Source: Carboxylicivirga sp. (GTDB lineage Bacteria > Bacteroidota > Bacteroidia > Bacteroidales > Marinilabiliaceae). Taken from it: 64,000 nucleotides of DNA. The first letter of the stretch is position 1; each line of letters starts with the position of its first letter. Below, in pieces: positions 8,339-17,839 of the stretch. The notes under the pieces were generated by a model. The model did no database searches and was not told the DNA's origin. It saw only the letters and a list, made by a program, of their open reading frames with translations. The translations under genes and the position numbers were made by a program. The stretch covers positions 124,001 through 188,000 of the forward strand of contig JAOARW010000046.1 in NCBI GenBank assembly GCA_025210475.1, given 5' to 3'.

Positions 8339-9340
8339 TTAATGCATGATTTTAAAAATCAGCTCTTTTAATAATTCACTCGATTCCGTTGTGGCGCTGC
8401 CAAATCCTTTCGACTTCATATCGTATTCGCGAATAAGGCTGATAATCTGAACCACTTTACGAGCCGGGTAGTGGCGTGCTCCAGTTATGTATCTTTTCGC
8501 CAAAAATGGATGAACTTTAAGTACAGTTGCTAAATTACGTTCCGATTTGTCAGGTGTATAGTATATCATTAATAACTTTTGGAATGCCCCGAATAGGGTA
8601 GAAGTGGTTACTTGTATTGGATACGCCTTGGGGTTTTTACCAAATGCTAAAATGATTTTATTAGCTTTTGCAATATCTTTATTTAAGATAGCATCCTGAA
8701 GTTCAAAATTATTGTAATCCTTGCTTACACCAATGTTTTTTTCGATGTGAGCTGCCGTTATTTGTTGTGTTGAGCTGCCAATGGCCAGTTCCAACTTATC
8801 CAACTCGTGTGCTATTTTTGACAGATCGCTGCCCAAAAATTCGGTTAATAAAACCGAGGCCTTGGGGTCAATGGTTTTTCCTTTGTTATTTAAATAACTG
8901 TTAATCCATTGTGGAACCTGGTTGTCGTAGAGTTTTTTTGCTTCGAATATTACGCCATTCTTCGCAAGGCTTTTATAAACCTTCTTACGTTTATCAAGTG
9001 TTTTGTAGCGATAATTAACAACCAAAATTGTTGAATGCAAAGGGTTATTGGCATACACTTCCAAATCTTCAATTTTGGCGATATTTTGAGCCTCTTTCAC
9101 AATGATGACCTGGTGTTGCGACATCATCGGAAAGCGACGAGCCGCATGTATGATTTCGGTTGTTTCTACATCTTTTCCGTACAAGATGGACTGATTGAAT
9201 CCTTTCTCTTCTTCTGATAATACATTGTTGGCAATGTAATTGGTTATTTCATCAATGTAATAACCTTCATCGCCCATCAGAAAATAGATCGGACGATACT
9301 TCTTTTGTTTTAATTCTTGTATTATCTGCTCAAAAGTCAT
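8339..9340 (-). CDS. holA: DNA polymerase III, delta subunit
   Basis: 333 residues. The delta subunit opens the sliding clamp within the clamp loader of the replicative polymerase. The N-terminal AAA+-like domain has IYFLMGDEGYYIDEI at about 19-33 and HQVIIVKEAQNI. The middle region has LLTEFLGSDLSKIAHELDKL, a hallmark of HolA, and the C-terminal collar domain follows (AKRYITGARHYPARKVVQII). Length agrees with the family. The gene stands alone on the minus strand. Confidence 0.92.
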   Translation of the reverse strand: MTFEQIIQELKQKKYRPIYFLMGDEGYYIDEITNYIANNVLSEEEKGFNQSILYGKDVETTEIIHAARRFPMMSQHQVIIVKEAQNIAKIEDLEVYANNPLHSTILVVNYRYKTLDKRKKVYKSLAKNGVIFEAKKLYDNQVPQWINSYLNNKGKTIDPKASVLLTEFLGSDLSKIAHELDKLELAIGSSTQQITAAHIEKNIGVSKDYNNFELQDAILNKDIAKANKIILAFGKNPKAYPIQVTTSTLFGAFQKLLMIYYTPDKSERNLATVLKVHPFLAKRYITGARHYPARKVVQIISLIREYDMKSKGFGSATTESSELLKELIFKIMH

Positions 9341-9407
9341 TCTAAAAGTTTGTTACACAACTTGTCATTATACCTTACCCGATGGTCTGCCTGTTCTTTA
9401 ACATACC

Positions 9408-10184
9408 TTAGCTGCCAAACCGAAGGTGCTTTACCGATTTACCATTGTTCATAATTGTCGACAAGGCTTTTATTCCCAATTGAATGTGTTTTTCTACATA
9501 GTTTTCTGTTACCACCTTATCGCTTGCCGATGTTTTTACACCAGTAGAAATCATTGGCTGATCAGAAACCAGTAGCAAAGCACCCGTAGGAATATGGTTA
9601 TAAAATCCGACTGTAAAAATAGTGGCTGTTTCCATATCTATAGCCATGGCACGCGTTTTTTCAAGGTATTTTTTAAAACGCTCGTCGTACTCCCAAACAC
9701 GCTTGTTGGTTGTAAAAACCGTTCCGGTCCAGTAGTCGAGTTCGCTATCCCTGATGGCACTTGAAACAGCACGTTGCAAACTAAAGGCTGGAAGTGCCGG
9801 AATTTCTGGTGGCAAATAATCATCCGATGTACCATCGCTGCGAATGGCTGCTATTGGCAAAACAAAATCGCCCAATTGGTTCTTACGTTTCAAACCACCA
9901 CATTTGCCCAAAAACAATACGGCTTTGGGCGAAACAGCGCTTAACAAATCCATCATGGTAGCAGCATTGGGACTTCCCATTCCGAAGTTAATGATGGTAA
10001 TGCCATTGGCACTACAGTTGGGCATATTGCCACCACTGCCAAGTATTGGTGCATCGTACCATTTCGAAAACAGCTCTACATAATGATTAAAATTAGTTAA
10101 GAGAATATAAGGAGTAAAATCTTCAAGTTTACGACCCGTATATCGGGGTAGCCAATTATCAACAATTTCTTTCTTTGTCTTCAT
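9408..10184 (-). CDS. amn: AMP nucleosidase
   Basis: 258 residues of the nucleoside phosphorylase fold. It splits AMP to adenine and ribose-5-phosphate. INFGMGSPNAATMMDLLSAV, VLFLGKCGGLKR and AMAIDMETATIFTVGFYN (the purine-binding EMEA/DMET motif) are all present. This is the short Bacteroidota form that lacks the N-terminal domain of the E. coli enzyme. Divergently arranged with the next gene across 140 bp. Confidence 0.9.
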   Translation of the reverse strand: MKTKKEIVDNWLPRYTGRKLEDFTPYILLTNFNHYVELFSKWYDAPILGSGGNMPNCSANGITIINFGMGSPNAATMMDLLSAVSPKAVLFLGKCGGLKRKNQLGDFVLPIAAIRSDGTSDDYLPPEIPALPAFSLQRAVSSAIRDSELDYWTGTVFTTNKRVWEYDERFKKYLEKTRAMAIDMETATIFTVGFYNHIPTGALLLVSDQPMISTGVKTSASDKVVTENYVEKHIQLGIKALSTIMNNGKSVKHLRFGS

Positions 10185-10324
10185 GCAAATAAAATTTTAG
10201 ATTTAGTGCGAAGGCAACTCGCCGGCACAATAGGAATAAAGTGCAGAAAGCAGGAATTTATTCTTCTCGCTAAGGTAACTTTTTCTGGCGAAATTGATTT
10301 ATTTTGCTCAAAAAAACAAAAGGC

Positions 10325-10780
10325 ATGCAAAAGCTTAATCTTCCAGCAGCACAGTTGAGGTATCGCCAGGTAAATGATAAACCGCAAGTATTTGATGAGG
10401 TACGAAAAAAATATGTGGCGTTAACACCGGAAGAATGGGTGAGGCAGCATTTTATTCACTACTTGATTAAGCATTTGAATTATGCACCGGGATTAACAGT
10501 AGTTGAGATGTTGGTTAAGGTTAATGGCTTGAGTCAACGGGCAGATATTGTCCTTTATAACCGTCAGGGACTACCCATCATAATTGTGGAATGCAAGGCT
10601 CCTGAAGTGCCTGTTACGCGAGCTGTTTTTAATCAGGCAGCCAGGTATAACACACGTTTAAATGTGAAATATCTGATTGTAACCAATGGCTTGCAACACT
10701 ATTGTGCCCGCCTTTTGGATGAAGAAGGCAATTATGAGCTTTTAAAAGAAATACCCAGGGCCGACGAGCTAAATTTTTGA
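10325..10780 (+). CDS. HsdR-N-like PD-(D/E)XK protein
   Basis: 151 residues from the ATG at 10325, related to the N-terminal nuclease domain of type I restriction R subunits. The active-site pattern is visible as RADIVLYN, then IIIVECKAP (D...ECK). No helicase domain and no hsdM/hsdS genes are present, so this is not a restriction system; small stand-alone members are frequent housekeeping-type genes in Bacteroidota. Their function is unknown to me, though nucleic-acid cleavage or repair is plausible. An upstream TTG at 10304 adds seven residues (LLKKTKG) but the family start MQKLNLP fits the ATG. Confidence 0.8.
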   Translation: MQKLNLPAAQLRYRQVNDKPQVFDEVRKKYVALTPEEWVRQHFIHYLIKHLNYAPGLTVVEMLVKVNGLSQRADIVLYNRQGLPIIIVECKAPEVPVTRAVFNQAARYNTRLNVKYLIVTNGLQHYCARLLDEEGNYELLKEIPRADELNF

Positions 10781-11293
10781 TTATCGGATTAATTGATATA
10801 TACACTCGTCAATAAAGCCATCTTTGGTTTTGCGCCATTGTTTTTTAGTACCCGATAATTCAAAACCCACAGATTCAAATAGCGCAATGCTGGCGGTATT
10901 GGTGATCGATATATTGGCGTACAGCTGGTGTAACCCTAAATTATTAAAACAGTAGTTGGCGAATAGGGAAAGGGCTTCTTTGGCAAATCCTCTTTGGCGA
11001 AATTCTTTGTGAATGATAATTCCGACACCACCGCGCTGGTGGAAAGCATCAAAATCGAAGAGATCAATCATGCCAATGATTGTTTTCGATGTTTCCAATT
11101 CAATAATCAAGCGCAGCTGTTTGGTTTGAAAAACATCAAGCTGCGCCTGTTCAATGTATTTTTTTAACTGGTACTTAGAAAAAGGGGTGAGCGTATTGCT
11201 CACCTCCCATATATCCATATTATTTTCCCACTGATAAAGAACGTCGATGTCCTCAGGCTCAAGCGCTCTCAGTGCAATTTCTTCTTCCTGCAT
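10781..11293 (-). CDS. GNAT acetyltransferase, RimL/SpeG-like
   Basis: 170 residues with the GNAT order: IALRALEPEDIDVLYQWENN at the N-terminus, IGMIDLFDFDAFHQRGGVGIIIHKEFRQRGFAKEAL (acetyl-CoA loop Q/RxxGxA), and the C-terminal NTASIALFESVGFELSGTKKQWRK. The family acetylates ribosomal protein N-termini, polyamines or other amines; the substrate is not readable. The start overlaps the stop of the upstream PorE-like gene (TAATG), so the two are coupled, which is an odd partnership. The stop is immediately adjacent to that of the convergent plus-strand gene. Confidence 0.85.
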   Translation of the reverse strand: MQEEEIALRALEPEDIDVLYQWENNMDIWEVSNTLTPFSKYQLKKYIEQAQLDVFQTKQLRLIIELETSKTIIGMIDLFDFDAFHQRGGVGIIIHKEFRQRGFAKEALSLFANYCFNNLGLHQLYANISITNTASIALFESVGFELSGTKKQWRKTKDGFIDECIYQLIR

Positions 11294-13200
11294 TATTTGC
11301 CTTCTAATTTCTCGTATTGCTTGGTGTCTCTGACAAAGCTATCTTGCCATAAGCCGGTTTTCAATACTTTTTCTTTTCCTTTCAGTGCAGCCTTGTAGCC
11401 TTTAAAGGTTCCGTATGAATAACGATAGAAACCATCCAAACATTTGTGTTCGTCGATTAAATCGTGCTCTAAATTCTTAAATACATCGTATGTTGATACC
11501 GGTTTTTTAAGCGATAATATCTGAACAGTATAATACGGAATACCATCTGATGTATCCATATCGGTGGCAACAATCTTAGGTTCTTCAATTTTCGCAGTAG
11601 CTAATCGGGCCATTAACACATCATCCAGATTACTGGTTTGGTTAGTGTTTTTATAGGTCATCGCCCGGGTAACATTTACATTTTGTGATTGTGATTCAAA
11701 GCCAACACCTGAGAAAACAATGTCGTATTCAGCTTCTGCTTCAAGTATTAAAATATATTTACCGGTACCAGGATGCGGTTTGTATTGTCCTACCGGTTCA
11801 TTTTCTCCTTTGCGGGTCACTGTAATTTCGACATTCTCAATTGGGGCATCATCCGTTGCATTGATGCAACCTTTGATTACTGCCAATCGATTAATTTCAG
11901 GTTCTTCGTATTCAATCAGGTAAATGTCTGATCCACCATAGTTATCATCGTATCGTGCCGATGCATAATAAGCAATATTAGGCGTTGTGGTTGGTACGAA
12001 GAAAAAGTCATCATCCGGTGTGTTAATCGGATAGCCCATGTTAACAACCGGTCCCCACTCACCATCATTGTCCATAATGCTATAGAAAATATCGTATTGT
12101 CCCATGGTATTATGTCCCTCAGAACTAAAATACATCACTTTACCGTTGGGGTGCAGAATTGGCGTTTCTTCATCGTAAGGGGTATTAAAGGCTTTCATAT
12201 TTTCAGCTTTTCCCCATTCTCCGTTTGGTAAACGTCTAACGCGATAAATATCCAATCCACCCATTCCACCCGGACGGTTACTGGTAAAATAAAGTGTTTG
12301 TTTGTCTGGAGAAACGGTTGCATGTGTTTCCTCATAATTGGAGTTGATGGGTTTTTCCATTTTCATTGGTTCACTCCAATTACTGCCATCATACATACTG
12401 GTGTATAAATTAGCACCATCTACATCGTTACGATAAATATATAATTCTGTTCCCTGAGCTGTCAGGCCAACACCTGCTTCATGACCAGGCTTACGAAAAA
12501 GTTCTTGTAAGGATTTTGCTTTTTTCCACTCTTCATTACCTCTGTCCGACGCATAAATACGTTCAGCATACTGTCCGTCAAATAGTTTTTCGCTATAGCT
12601 GGATGCTCGGCGTGATGTGAAGAACAACATGCTTTGATCGGCTGAAATTAATGGGCTGTGGTCATCGTATTTAGAATTGATATTTGGACCAAGGTTTTTA
12701 ACAACCAACTCAACCGGCGTTTTCATTAGATCAATGGCATTTTCGCAGATCTCAATTTCACGTCTGGCTTCAGTTCGTAATTCATTATCTTCAGCCGTTA
12801 AAATCTCAATCAAATCTTCATAGATCTTGATGGCATCTTCCTGCTTAAGCAAGTATTGATATGATTTTCCAATTGATAACTGAATATCAACTCCCAGGTT
12901 ACTTATTTTCTCTTCCTCCTGAAGCAGGTCATAAGCCTTTTTAAAGAAAACAATGGCTGTATCCGGTCCATCAGAGGTGTTTAGATAACAGTTTCCGATA
13001 TTGTAAAGTGTAGGAATATTTTCCGGATTGGATTTTAATATGTCGGCAAACAGTTCAATGGCTTCAGCAAAAGCTTTATCATCGGCTAATTTAGCTGCCT
13101 GATTAAATTTCTTGTTATCTATTTTATCATCGGATTGTGAAAGGGCAAGTTGTGAAATAAAAAGAATTACGACAATTAGAAATGCGTTTGCTTGTCTCAT
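11293..13200 (-). CDS. PorE-like TPR/beta-propeller protein with C-terminal SPOR-like domain
   Basis: 635 residues with a signal peptide (MRQANAFLIVVILFISQLALSQ). Order: TPR repeats (about 30-170), a WD40/PD40-type beta-propeller of about six blades (about 175-440; blades repeat patterns such as LYFTSNRPGGMGGLDIYRV), a carboxypeptidase-regulatory-like Ig domain (about 450-530), and a C-terminal segment starting YYTVQILSL and ending near KTGLWQDSFVRD that resembles a SPOR peptidoglycan-binding domain. PorE of the type IX secretion system has TPR, propeller, regulatory and OmpA-like domains; here the OmpA domain is absent and a SPOR-like domain takes its place. It is a paralogue of the next gene. 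Role in envelope or T9SS assembly is inference. Confidence 0.75.
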   Translation of the reverse strand: MRQANAFLIVVILFISQLALSQSDDKIDNKKFNQAAKLADDKAFAEAIELFADILKSNPENIPTLYNIGNCYLNTSDGPDTAIVFFKKAYDLLQEEEKISNLGVDIQLSIGKSYQYLLKQEDAIKIYEDLIEILTAEDNELRTEARREIEICENAIDLMKTPVELVVKNLGPNINSKYDDHSPLISADQSMLFFTSRRASSYSEKLFDGQYAERIYASDRGNEEWKKAKSLQELFRKPGHEAGVGLTAQGTELYIYRNDVDGANLYTSMYDGSNWSEPMKMEKPINSNYEETHATVSPDKQTLYFTSNRPGGMGGLDIYRVRRLPNGEWGKAENMKAFNTPYDEETPILHPNGKVMYFSSEGHNTMGQYDIFYSIMDNDGEWGPVVNMGYPINTPDDDFFFVPTTTPNIAYYASARYDDNYGGSDIYLIEYEEPEINRLAVIKGCINATDDAPIENVEITVTRKGENEPVGQYKPHPGTGKYILILEAEAEYDIVFSGVGFESQSQNVNVTRAMTYKNTNQTSNLDDVLMARLATAKIEEPKIVATDMDTSDGIPYYTVQILSLKKPVSTYDVFKNLEHDLIDEHKCLDGFYRYSYGTFKGYKAALKGKEKVLKTGLWQDSFVRDTKQYEKLEGK

Positions 13201-13336
13201 ACCTTAATGAACTTAATGTTTGGTTATTAAATGACTGTGCAAAATAGTTAAAAATGTGTACTTAGCGAGCGTTCAGTCTTTAAATTTTATGAATGAACCA
13301 TCAAAATTGACGTATCGCTTGTATCGATGCTTAAAA

Positions 13337-14923
13337 TTATTGCTTTTTAATGACCATTGGGTCGATATATGTTGCCGTGTGGCGAGATTTGTAGTCGACC
13401 CGGTAGGGCAACTCAATATCTTTATTGATACTTACCATTCCCGGCGTTTCAATTAGCATTCGGTAGTTGACGCCTGTCGGCAGTATCATGGTGTATTTGC
13501 CGGTATTGGTTTGTGGCTTATAGGTGCCGATATGCTCATTTGTTTCCTTGGAAGTAATTGTAATTATTGATTTAGACGAAGGCATGCCTTTTTCAGTAAA
13601 TAAATATCCGGAGACAACAGCAAGAGATCGATCATCGTGAATTGGAAATTCGATTATGTAGATATCCGTTCGGCCGTATCCTCCTGGTCTTTCAGAAGCA
13701 AAATACACCCGTTGTCCATCGAGTGTGGGAATGTAGAAAAGGTCATCGCCCGGTGTGTTAATCGGATAGCCAATGTTAACAGCTTTTTGCCAGTTGCCAT
13801 TTTCATCTTTCTCTGATTTGAAAATGTCAAATCCTCCCATGGAATTATGCCCTTCGGAGGCGAAAAACAAAGAGTTGCCATCGTAGGATAAAAATGGACT
13901 TTCTTCGTTAACTTCAGTATTTACATTATCATTTAAGAGGTTTGTTTTTCCCCAGCTTCCATCAGGTAGTTTATGAACAACATAGATGTCTTTGGCGCCC
14001 ATTCCGTCGGGGCGATCGCTTGTGAAAACCATTGTATTCCCATCCAATGAAAGGCTGGCATGAGATTCTTCATAAACGGAATTGATTGGTTTGGGGAGCC
14101 TTTTCGGTGTTGTCCATTGTTCGTTTTCCAGATTTGAAATGTATAAATCGCCTTTGTTTGTGTTCCGGTAAAGAATCAAAGTTTTACCATCAGAACTTAA
14201 ACTACAGGTGGCGTCGTAATTATTGGTGTTGATAGCAGCTCCTATATTAGAAGATGGCAACCAGCCACCATCGCGCCATTGGGTATAATAGATGTCTTCT
14301 GGAAATAAAATTTGCTCGGTGTTGGCTTTGCCTACGCCTTGTTTATTAGATGTAAACATCAGTAGATTCTCGTCGCCCGAAACCACCGGGCTGTGTTCAT
14401 CAAATTCGGTATTAATGGCTTTCCCAAGATTGGTAATTCTGAAATCAACGGGATTTTTTTTGAGGATTATGGCATTGTTGCAGAACGTAATTTCTTGTTG
14501 AATGGCTTGGTGAAGGTTGGTTCTTTTTTGAGGGATGGTGTCTTGTAATTGTTTGAATATTTGAAGTGCCTCATCGAAACGGTAATTAAGATGATAAGCC
14601 TGTGCCAGATGATAATTGGCCTCAATGGCATAATCATCTTTAGTAGAATAAATACCATAATGCTGAGTAGCCATTTCCAACGGATCAATAGCCGCTTTGG
14701 TATTTCCCTCCAGATTTAAAAGACAAATGCCTTCAAGCAAATTCAGGTATGCATCATTCGGATGCTTTTTCTGTAATTTATTGATCAGTATGTTGGCTTG
14801 TTTGTAATCGTCTGATTGCATTAAACTTTCGACGGCCACAATATCTTTTTTCTTAATTTTTTGAGCAAAGGAATGGAATGAAAGACAAGCTATCAATAGG
14901 GATGTAATAATAATCTTTAACAT
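13337..14923 (-). CDS. PorE-like TPR/beta-propeller protein without peptidoglycan-binding domain
   Basis: 528 residues from the ATG at 14923, which gives a good signal peptide (MLKIIITSLLIACLSFHSFAQ); the frame extends upstream to 14977 but those residues spoil it. The protein has TPR-like repeats (about 30-165), a propeller (about 170-430, with FTSDRPDGMGAKDIYVV and FASERPGGYGRTDIYII) and a regulatory-like Ig domain to the end. It is clearly a tandem paralogue of the 11293-13200 gene (for example GYPINTPGDDLFY against GYPINTPDDDFFF) but stops before any SPOR or OmpA domain. A 136-bp gap separates the two. Confidence 0.75.
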   Translation of the reverse strand: MLKIIITSLLIACLSFHSFAQKIKKKDIVAVESLMQSDDYKQANILINKLQKKHPNDAYLNLLEGICLLNLEGNTKAAIDPLEMATQHYGIYSTKDDYAIEANYHLAQAYHLNYRFDEALQIFKQLQDTIPQKRTNLHQAIQQEITFCNNAIILKKNPVDFRITNLGKAINTEFDEHSPVVSGDENLLMFTSNKQGVGKANTEQILFPEDIYYTQWRDGGWLPSSNIGAAINTNNYDATCSLSSDGKTLILYRNTNKGDLYISNLENEQWTTPKRLPKPINSVYEESHASLSLDGNTMVFTSDRPDGMGAKDIYVVHKLPDGSWGKTNLLNDNVNTEVNEESPFLSYDGNSLFFASEGHNSMGGFDIFKSEKDENGNWQKAVNIGYPINTPGDDLFYIPTLDGQRVYFASERPGGYGRTDIYIIEFPIHDDRSLAVVSGYLFTEKGMPSSKSIITITSKETNEHIGTYKPQTNTGKYTMILPTGVNYRMLIETPGMVSINKDIELPYRVDYKSRHTATYIDPMVIKKQ

Positions 14924-15033
14924 GATGAGGTTATTTGTTATGGCTGCAATATTTTGGATTAAATTTGCAAAAATCATTGCTTACTGGCAAGAAATCATAT
15001 GTTTAAAGCGTGTTGAATTTTACGAATGTATGA

Positions 15034-16203
15034 TTATTGTAGATCGATGACTTGTCCCTTTTGTGAAGGGTGCACATTAATTACCATAGAAGTGTAATCT
15101 TTTGTCAGGAAGCCGTAAAAACCGACATTCTCATCCATATACGCTATGATATCTTTTGAGGGAATAAAATTTAAGTCAAAAATAATCAGTTCTTTTTTGC
15201 TTCGTCTATTGGGTTTTAGGGCAGTGCCAACTGGTTTATTTAGTGCTTGCTGAATGTTTTCTTTTATTTCTTTATTATTAGAGATTAACATGCAAGTATC
15301 AATATGAGTATGGCTTGGCGATTTAGGAATGAATTTCTTTAAAAACGACAACATATGCTCAACTCTCATCAGTAGATAAATGCTTTGTTTTGTCAGAGTG
15401 TTGACAAAGAGTGAATTGTTTTTGGCGATATGCTGTTTATAGAACAGCCACATCGAGAGATAAAAATGTTTGACGATGTGTTGATCTCTAATTGTACACT
15501 GCCCTTTAAAATGTATTATGGGAATATCGGGCAGGTAAATATTTGCGCCATGTTTTAGTTTAAGGCGATGGGATAAGTCAATATCTTCGCCATACATAAA
15601 GTATTGTTCATCCAACAATGTTAATTGATTGTTTTTATCCCGGGGAATCACTAAAAATGCACCGGCTAAAATATCAACTTCCTGCTGATGATTATGATTT
15701 AAATGACCTTCGTAATACTTGGCAAATTTCTCGGATGAAGGAAACAATTTGTGGAGTCCACACATTTTATAAAATGATGTGCTTAATGACGGAAAGCCTC
15801 TTTTGGATTCTTTTAAGAAGTTGCCGGTTCCATCAATCATTTTAACACCAATACCCCCCGTCAACGGGTGATTCTTACAATATTGGATAAGCTTAACGAA
15901 GGCATCTTCGCTAACAATGGTGTCTGGATTTAAAAGTATTGCCCTATCGCCTTTGGCTAGTCGCAAGGCTTTATTATTGGCTTTGGCAAATCCAAGGTTA
16001 CAATTGTTATCAATGATTTTAACAAAAGGGTAGCTGGTTTTAACAATCTTTTGTAAAGTACTATTGTTGGAATTATCTATCAGTAAAACTTCTGCATTAA
16101 TTGGTTTTATTGCCAACTCAACGGAGTCAAGAGTTAACTTTATAAAGTCAACAGCATTGTAGCCAACAATTATAATTGATAAGTCGATTCCCTTTTTGTC
16201 CAT
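15034..16203 (-). CDS. Family 2 glycosyltransferase
   Basis: 389 residues. The GT-A start LSIIIVGYNAVDFIKLTLDSV, the substrate loop NNCNLGFAKANNKAL and the DxD-type motif LLNPDT are all clear; FMYGEDIDLSHRLK matches the ED motif of rhamnosyltransferase-like GT2s. The last 120 residues (from about 290) are a family-atypical tail ending NVHPSQKGQVIDLQ that looks like a receiver-like alpha/beta segment (LIIFDLNFIPS). Transfers a sugar in cell-surface polysaccharide assembly. Last gene in the recR run. Confidence 0.85.
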   Translation of the reverse strand: MDKKGIDLSIIIVGYNAVDFIKLTLDSVELAIKPINAEVLLIDNSNNSTLQKIVKTSYPFVKIIDNNCNLGFAKANNKALRLAKGDRAILLNPDTIVSEDAFVKLIQYCKNHPLTGGIGVKMIDGTGNFLKESKRGFPSLSTSFYKMCGLHKLFPSSEKFAKYYEGHLNHNHQQEVDILAGAFLVIPRDKNNQLTLLDEQYFMYGEDIDLSHRLKLKHGANIYLPDIPIIHFKGQCTIRDQHIVKHFYLSMWLFYKQHIAKNNSLFVNTLTKQSIYLLMRVEHMLSFLKKFIPKSPSHTHIDTCMLISNNKEIKENIQQALNKPVGTALKPNRRSKKELIIFDLNFIPSKDIIAYMDENVGFYGFLTKDYTSMVINVHPSQKGQVIDLQ

Positions 16204-16249
16204 AAATTTTGTATGCTCAATTTTTATGAACGTGATAAATTAAAAAATG

Positions 16250-16684
16250 TTATTTGCCGCAGAAAATAGCCTGTAAAAAACCGCAGAATGTTCTTCTTTT
16301 AGCTTTCATGTATTGTTCCTGATACCTTGTTTTCTCTTGATCGGTGGCATCACTATTGATCCATTGCCAAATTTCACCCCATCCCATAAAGCCGCCAACA
16401 TTACGGTCGTCGATAAATAAATCAGCATTCACTTTTCGGCTTATATTTTCATTGATTTCTTCTTCTGGGTGAGTTCGGTTAACAGCATAAAATTCAACAC
16501 CATTCTTTTTGCAATAGGCAACTGCTTCATCCAGTTCCTTACCTGTTCGAATGGTCCATAAAATTAACAGGTGCCCTTTCTTCTGAAGGGCTTTTAATGT
16601 TTCAAAAGCAAATATTTTTTCCTTACCGATGGCTGGATATTTGTGCTCTACAATGGTTCCGTCAAAATCAACTGCAATTATCAT
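16250..16684 (-). CDS. HAD hydrolase, BT0820-like
   Basis: 144 residues. The nucleophile motif is AVDFDGTIVEH at 4-14, motif II LILWTIRTG, and acidic motif LFIDDRNVGGFMGW, which strongly resembles the BT0820 phosphatase structure family of Bacteroides. Probably a small-molecule phosphatase; substrate unknown. It lies 12 bp after the membrane protein gene and upstream of the glycosyltransferase gene in the same direction. Confidence 0.82.
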   Translation of the reverse strand: MIIAVDFDGTIVEHKYPAIGKEKIFAFETLKALQKKGHLLILWTIRTGKELDEAVAYCKKNGVEFYAVNRTHPEEEINENISRKVNADLFIDDRNVGGFMGWGEIWQWINSDATDQEKTRYQEQYMKAKRRTFCGFLQAIFCGK

Positions 16685-16696
16685 ATGTTACCTGTG

Positions 16697-17149
16697 TTAT
16701 AAGTCTGTTTGGTCAATGTTTAATTCTTCAAGGATGTTACTTTTCTTTGGGAAATTGAGCACCAAAAAAAGGTAAACCAAGCCAAAAACCATTATTTGAT
16801 TCACATCACCAATAATCAGGTATCCGAGCAAACTCAACAGAGATATACCTTCCAGGGTCATAACCTTAACAAAGTATGCCATTCGATATTGTGATAGTTT
16901 CTGCATTGTACTTAATTCCGAATTGATATGTTTCACTTTACGATTATGAAACATGTAACTTGCCGGAATACCTGCCAAGGCCAGGATAATTATTAGTGAT
17001 TTAAGATTTTGCTCCCCTGCCTGATCGAGTTGGTAAACCTGACCATTGACTGTTATAAAGACAAATGAAAAAATAGCAAACAAGGCCAGTAGAATGGTAA
17101 CAATAAAATATATTAGACGAATTTGTTTTAAAGCTTTTTGTGGTGTCAT
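16697..17149 (-). CDS. Four-helix membrane protein, unknown function
   Basis: 150 residues with four hydrophobic helices (about 11-35, 48-67, 92-112, 115-132) and a C-terminal charged tail. The start lies directly next to the recR stop, so the pair are co-transcribed. I recognise a Bacteroidota-type small membrane protein commonly found next to recR but know no function. Confidence 0.75.
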   Translation of the reverse strand: MTPQKALKQIRLIYFIVTILLALFAIFSFVFITVNGQVYQLDQAGEQNLKSLIIILALAGIPASYMFHNRKVKHINSELSTMQKLSQYRMAYFVKVMTLEGISLLSLLGYLIIGDVNQIMVFGLVYLFLVLNFPKKSNILEELNIDQTDL

Positions 17150-17770
17150 TTAGAGTGTTTTTTCAAATGGTAAACGATTAATTAGTGAGCGCCCCAAAGT
17201 TACTTCGTCGGTATATTCCAGTTCATCGCCAATAGAAACGCCTCTTGCGATAGTTGTTGTTGCAATGCCATATTTCTCAAACTTTTTATACAGATAGAAG
17301 TTGGTGGTGTCGCCTTCCATGGTTGTGCTCAACGCAAATATAACTTCTTTTACATTACCCGATTTTACTTTTTCTTCAAGGGGACCAATGGTTAAATCAT
17401 CGGGACCAATGCCATCCATTGGTGAAATTACGCCACCTAAAACATGATAGATGCCTGTAAACTGCTGGGTACTTTCAATGGCCATAACGTCGCGAATGGT
17501 TTCGACAACACAGATAAGTTCCTGATCTCGATTCGGATCGGAACAGATATGACATATTTCGCTATCGGAAATATTATGACAACTTTTACAATACATAATT
17601 TCCTGACGCATATGATGAATGGTATCGGCAAACTTAAACACATGCTCTTTTTCCTCCTTAAGCAGGTGTAAAACCAGCCTCAATGCCGTTTTTTTACCGA
17701 TGCCTGGTAATTTTGCAAATTCATTAACTGCACTTTCGAGCAGCTTGGATGGATATGTTGAAGACGTCAT
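17150..17770 (-). CDS. recR: Recombination mediator RecR
   Basis: 206 residues. Helix-hairpin-helix [17 protein letters not shown] (about 22-38), four-cysteine zinc finger [16 protein letters not shown] (about 58-73), and a Toprim domain beginning [14 protein letters not shown]. The Walker-like C-terminal [15 protein letters not shown] is typical. With RecO and RecF it loads RecA on gapped DNA. First gene of a minus-strand run that includes the membrane protein, HAD and GT2 genes. Confidence 0.97.
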   Translation of the reverse strand: MTSSTYPSKLLESAVNEFAKLPGIGKKTALRLVLHLLKEEKEHVFKFADTIHHMRQEIMYCKSCHNISDSEICHICSDPNRDQELICVVETIRDVMAIESTQQFTGIYHVLGGVISPMDGIGPDDLTIGPLEEKVKSGNVKEVIFALSTTMEGDTTNFYLYKKFEKYGIATTTIARGVSIGDELEYTDEVTLGRSLINRLPFEKTL

Positions 17771-17839
17771 TAATTCAGTGTTGTAATGAGCTGTAAAGAT
17801 AGCAAAGATTGCTGATAGAACTCCTGCTTACGAAACAGA

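Noticed and set aside
10325..10780. Type I restriction-modification system
   Set aside because: Only the HsdR N-terminal-type nuclease domain exists; there is no helicase, methylase or specificity gene.
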